Shown: positions 61,701-64,000 of the stretch, piece by piece | Numbering within the stretch: position 1 is the first letter of the stretch | Layout of the letters: every line of letters begins with the position of its first letter | Source: Flavobacterium suncheonense GH29-5 = DSM 17707 | GTDB lineage: Bacteria; Bacteroidota; Bacteroidia; Flavobacteriales; Flavobacteriaceae | Assembly: GCF_000430025.1 (NCBI RefSeq) | Contig: NZ_AUCZ01000003.1 | Coordinates: forward strand, 62,001 to 126,000 | Direction: 5' to 3' | DNA length: 64,000 nt | Program-made: the position numbers and the translations under genes | Notes under the pieces: model-generated | Database searches by the model: none | The model's input: only the letters and a program-made list of their open reading frames with translations | What the model was told of the DNA's origin: nothing

Positions 61701-63913
61701 GCGGTGACTACACTTTTAACATTACAAACATGACTGTCACCCGCACTTACTACATTACAGCATTAAACGATTCGAAATGTACAGCAATTACCTCAGACAT
61801 AACAGGTACCGCAACTGTAACCGTGTTAAACGGAACGCAAGGCCTTTGGACCGGTTTAATCAGTTCGGATTGGTTTGACTGCCGAAACTGGCAAAGAGGC
61901 CTTCCTTCCGCTACTACAGACGCCGTTATTCCGGACGGAAGCATACGAATGCCGGTGATAGATCCGCTTAGTCCTTATGCTGCGGCTTACAGTTATATCG
62001 CTGTTGCCCGTGATGTCGTAATTGATCCCGGAGCTTCTTTAACGATGGCAGCCAATTCCCATTTACATGTAAAACGCCATTGGATTAACCGCGGAATATT
62101 TATTCCGGGAACGGGCAATGTAACCTTCAACAGCAGCACCAACAACATGATACAGAACATGAATACAGCTGCCAATACCAAACCTTTTGAGAATTTTTAC
62201 AATCTGATTTTAAACACTACCAACGGTGCCGTGGGCGTAACCACTCCGGATGCTTTTCAGCTTACCGTGGCCAACAGCCTAATCTTAACCAGCGGCGATT
62301 TGCGTTTAACCGGCGAAGCGCAATTGGTTCAAAACGGCAGCGCACCCAATTCGATGGTCGGAACAGGGAATCTGTTACGCGATCAGCAGGGAACCAAAAG
62401 CAGTTTTCATTACAATTACTGGTCTTCGCCGGTGAGTCTGAACGGTACCAATTATTCGGTTTCCGCTGTTCTCCGGGACGGTACTAATGCCGCCGGCAAT
62501 CCTTTCAATCCGGGAACCATCAGTTTTGGCGACGGTTACAACTATTCCGACGGTCCTATCAGCAATCCGATAAAAATCAGTAACCGGTGGATTTACAAAT
62601 ACACCACTGTCAGCACCAGTTACTCCGCCTGGCAGCCAGTGGGAAGCACCGGAACGATGAAAATCGGAGAAGGCTTCACCATGAAAGGCGTAACCGGATT
62701 AGCACCAAACACCGAGTATCAAAATTATGTCTTCAAAGGAAAACCGAATAACGGCGACATCGGTCTCACTTTGAGCTTAAACCAACTTTACCTGATTGGC
62801 AACCCGTATCCTTCGGCTTTAGATGCAGATGCTTTTATTAAAGATAACATTAAAGATGGCGGAAATGCTCCAACCAATGTTTTCAGTGGCGCGCTGTATT
62901 TTTGGGATCACTTTGGAGGAGAAAACCATTATCTGGGAGAATATATCGGCGGCTATGCAACCTATACTTTAATGGGTGGAACTGTTGCGGTTTCCAACGA
63001 TCCGATGATTAACAACAATAATGCTGCCGGAACAAAAATACCGAAACGTTATATTCCTGTCGGACAAGGCTTTTTCGTCCGAACTGATTTGGGAAATGCC
63101 ACAGCGAACATGACCAGTCCGCTTACGGGAGGAACCTTAATCATTAAGAACAGTCAGCGGGCTTTTAAAACGGAGTCGCCTGTCAATTCTGTTTTCTTCA
63201 GAAATCAAAATCTTACGGTTGACGCCGAAGACAGCAGACAAAAAATCCGACTGTCTTTTGAATCGCCTTCCGGTTTAAAACGTCATCTGTTGATAGGCAG
63301 CGATTCGAATGCTTCCAACGCCTTCGATCTTGGTTATGATGCCATTATGATTGATGTGAACAACGAGGATATGTACTGGAGCTTTTCCAATGAAAAATTT
63401 GTAATTCAGGCGGTACAGCATTTCAACGAAACCCAAATTATCCCGATTGGCGTAAAAGTAGCCAACGCCGGCACAAGTACCATTAAAATTGAAAATCTGG
63501 AAAATATCGACGAAAGCCTTTCCATATATTTGTTTGACAGCGAAACCGGCAGTTATCACGATTTAAGAAACGGCAACTTCCAGGCCAATTTACCAATAGG
63601 CGAACACAACAACCGTTTTTCATTGCGTTTCACTAACAGCACTTTAGGTACTGATAATCCGGAATTGGCGAACGGCATTCAAATTTTTGTAAACCCGGAT
63701 AACATCTTAAACATTAAAAACCACCGAAACGACACAACCGTAAACTCTGTGGAACTTTTCAATATTTTAGGACAATCCGTTAAAAAATGGAATGTTACTG
63801 ACGAGGTGCAAACCGACATACTGCTGCCGGTTCAAAATCTCCGTTCGGGTGTTTACATAGTGAATCTGAAAACTTCCGATGGATTAATGAGTAAAAAAGT
63901 AAGTATCAAATAA
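58751..63913 (+). CDS. Giant T9SS surface protein with PKD-like repeats
   Basis: 1720 aa from ATG 58751; the upstream codons to 58727 precede the signal peptide. After the signal (ending FCLGQ) come five PKD-like repeats of about 95 aa (each with SQ.IC/VCSG, then TF.WTRDN and TFTI.P..NGC), then a beta domain, then a module shared with the first T9SS protein (YNYWSSPVS, GFTMKG, LIGNPYPSALDADAF), and a C-terminal sorting domain (RSGVYIVNLKTSDG). Exported by type IX secretion. Likely an adhesin or SprB-like surface protein. Confidence 0.9.
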   Translation: MKKSYSFLRLFSLLLFSTFCLGQDCVTQKTVSDDIICFGQSASIVLSGSETGVHYQLRLGATDVGVPLAGNGGDLTFTVSPATSTNYTIYVIECDITYTDEGVVTVNPIPDASTANSSQAVCSGFAIVPINFTGGVPGTTFNWTRDNTTNVTGIVNSGSGNISGTLINNTTSPQIVTFTITQTANGCDGTPITATVTVNPIPDVNTVTLSQTICSGESISDIVFTSNIPGTQFSWTRTNEVLTPGIAASGNGTISGVMTNSTTIPRITTFTVTPSANGCEGATISVTVTVNPEVIASASNPNQIRCSGVALGGFGITSNTSAAATTYTWIRDNTTNLTGIADSGTGAISGTLINNTNTPQTTTFTVIPSANGCQGNPITVTALINPNPVAGVNIPSQSICSGFPISDIIPSSNVSGTLYTWTRNNTINVTGIANNDLTFGNGIITGTLINNTISNQTVTFTFTPKYEGCAGIPTTVSATVIVYPIPTVATTNSSQTICSGNNITTIAFTGISGTTYNWVRDNTSNVTGIADSGSGNITGNLTNTTTTQQTVTFTITPERNGCSGIPITAQVIVEATSFGGAVTISQPNITPVVNIKTECHTASGTLYLSGHRGNVVRWEYSTNAGVSWTTIANTSTTHNYSNITATTIFRALVQNGPYCALAYSTSSMINVIPNIKPTPVIATPATICNGGSSVLTAQSSYATSGSIATGGSFSNSNPPGWAVGGCGNCLNAGSSNTNPSPWQLSASNGGTYSGITYTSDGKFAIANGDFTSYLYTPTFNTFGLTTASLSFADAYNLQAGASIAIQISVSGGAYTTLWSASGAATRTPYLNFHTNPRSVDLSAYLGQPNLRIRFAYFGNIGSSWAVDNIAIPDVPTNLSTQWVDSVSGTVISNNTTITVSPTVTTTYAVTSFLNGCNSFGTDGTAYVTVNVNPRPTAELSQDQYVCYGGTATFTVHFTGNGPYRFTLFNGTTSTTYNNITPNASGDYTFNITNMTVTRTYYITALNDSKCTAITSDITGTATVTVLNGTQGLWTGLISSDWFDCRNWQRGLPSATTDAVIPDGSIRMPVIDPLSPYAAAYSYIAVARDVVIDPGASLTMAANSHLHVKRHWINRGIFIPGTGNVTFNSSTNNMIQNMNTAANTKPFENFYNLILNTTNGAVGVTTPDAFQLTVANSLILTSGDLRLTGEAQLVQNGSAPNSMVGTGNLLRDQQGTKSSFHYNYWSSPVSLNGTNYSVSAVLRDGTNAAGNPFNPGTISFGDGYNYSDGPISNPIKISNRWIYKYTTVSTSYSAWQPVGSTGTMKIGEGFTMKGVTGLAPNTEYQNYVFKGKPNNGDIGLTLSLNQLYLIGNPYPSALDADAFIKDNIKDGGNAPTNVFSGALYFWDHFGGENHYLGEYIGGYATYTLMGGTVAVSNDPMINNNNAAGTKIPKRYIPVGQGFFVRTDLGNATANMTSPLTGGTLIIKNSQRAFKTESPVNSVFFRNQNLTVDAEDSRQKIRLSFESPSGLKRHLLIGSDSNASNAFDLGYDAIMIDVNNEDMYWSFSNEKFVIQAVQHFNETQIIPIGVKVANAGTSTIKIENLENIDESLSIYLFDSETGSYHDLRNGNFQANLPIGEHNNRFSLRFTNSTLGTDNPELANGIQIFVNPDNILNIKNHRNDTTVNSVELFNILGQSVKKWNVTDEVQTDILLPVQNLRSGVYIVNLKTSDGLMSKKVSIK

Positions 63914-63918
63914 TTAGC

Positions 63919-63945
63919 AAAGGCCCTTTTCGGAGGGCTTTTTTA
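63919..63945 (+). terminator. Intrinsic terminator of the second T9SS gene
   Basis: The stem GCCCT / AGGGC with flanking A and T tracts and one bulged base. Confidence 0.7.
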
Positions 63946-63972
63946 ATGCCCTAAAGTTTAGTCTGAAAACAG

Positions 63973-63980
63973 TACCTTTG
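63973..63980 (+). promoter_or_regulatory. Promoter -7 box near the window end
   Basis: TACCTTTG matches TAnnTTTG. The gene it drives lies beyond the window. Confidence 0.35.
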
Positions 63981-64000
63981 CACCTCATCATAAGATTAGC

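Overview
The window reads as a Flavobacteriaceae chromosome, most likely Flavobacterium. Evidence: TonB-dependent receptors with carboxypeptidase-like N-terminal domains, two giant proteins ending in a type IX secretion sorting domain, Bacteroidetes-only families (DUF4290, DUF5686, START-like), promoters of the TTG-N19-TAnnTTTG type, A-rich leaders without Shine-Dalgarno sites, and AT-rich DNA.

Host left arm, 1-25950: an MsbA-like ABC exporter, a DUF2971 protein, a lipoprotein, a TonB receptor with an M23 peptidase, a coiled-coil gene + zapA + 6S RNA + rny cluster, xerD, three small outer-membrane barrels, aroQ, a DUF5686 protein, a TauE/SafE permease, murA-DUF4290-DUF493, an ATPase, recQ-fmt, an HU gene, yqgE, a class IV aminotransferase, a START-like protein and tRNA-Met(CAT).

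Integrated element, about 25905-53111 (27.2 kb): it sits in the 3' half of tRNA-Met and is bounded by a perfect 47-bp direct repeat (25905-25951 and 53065-53111). A tyrosine integrase lies next to the tRNA. A two-gene HEPN-like cassette follows. Then comes a long leftward block (28507-43150): an ArdC/zincin/RecA-like ATPase polyprotein, M23 peptidase, peptidoglycan-binding protein, muramidase-like protein, about ten proteins with a single membrane anchor, three beta-rich candidate capsid-type proteins and a transglutaminase-like protein. Next is a bidirectional control region with a 10-bp-periodic repeat. The right part holds small early-type genes, a C5-type and a D12-type DNA methyltransferase, attC-like palindromes between small genes, a replication-initiator-like wHTH protein with an 11-bp-periodic repeat in its own gene, and an XRE repressor with a clear operator. 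I see no terminase, portal, tail, relaxase or conjugation gene. The simplest reading is a temperate, tailless, probably membrane-containing virus, or a derivative of one, without recognisable close relatives. That is an inference, not a demonstration.

Host right arm, 53112-64000: the tRNA terminator now stranded at the far end of the element, then two paralogous multidomain T9SS surface proteins (1665 aa and about 1720 aa).

Element-wide signals: at least nine genes share a leader of the form ACCATTTAACCAC followed a few bases later by ATG, several intrinsic terminators separate transcription blocks, and the element brings a replacement terminator for the tRNA just before its integrase.
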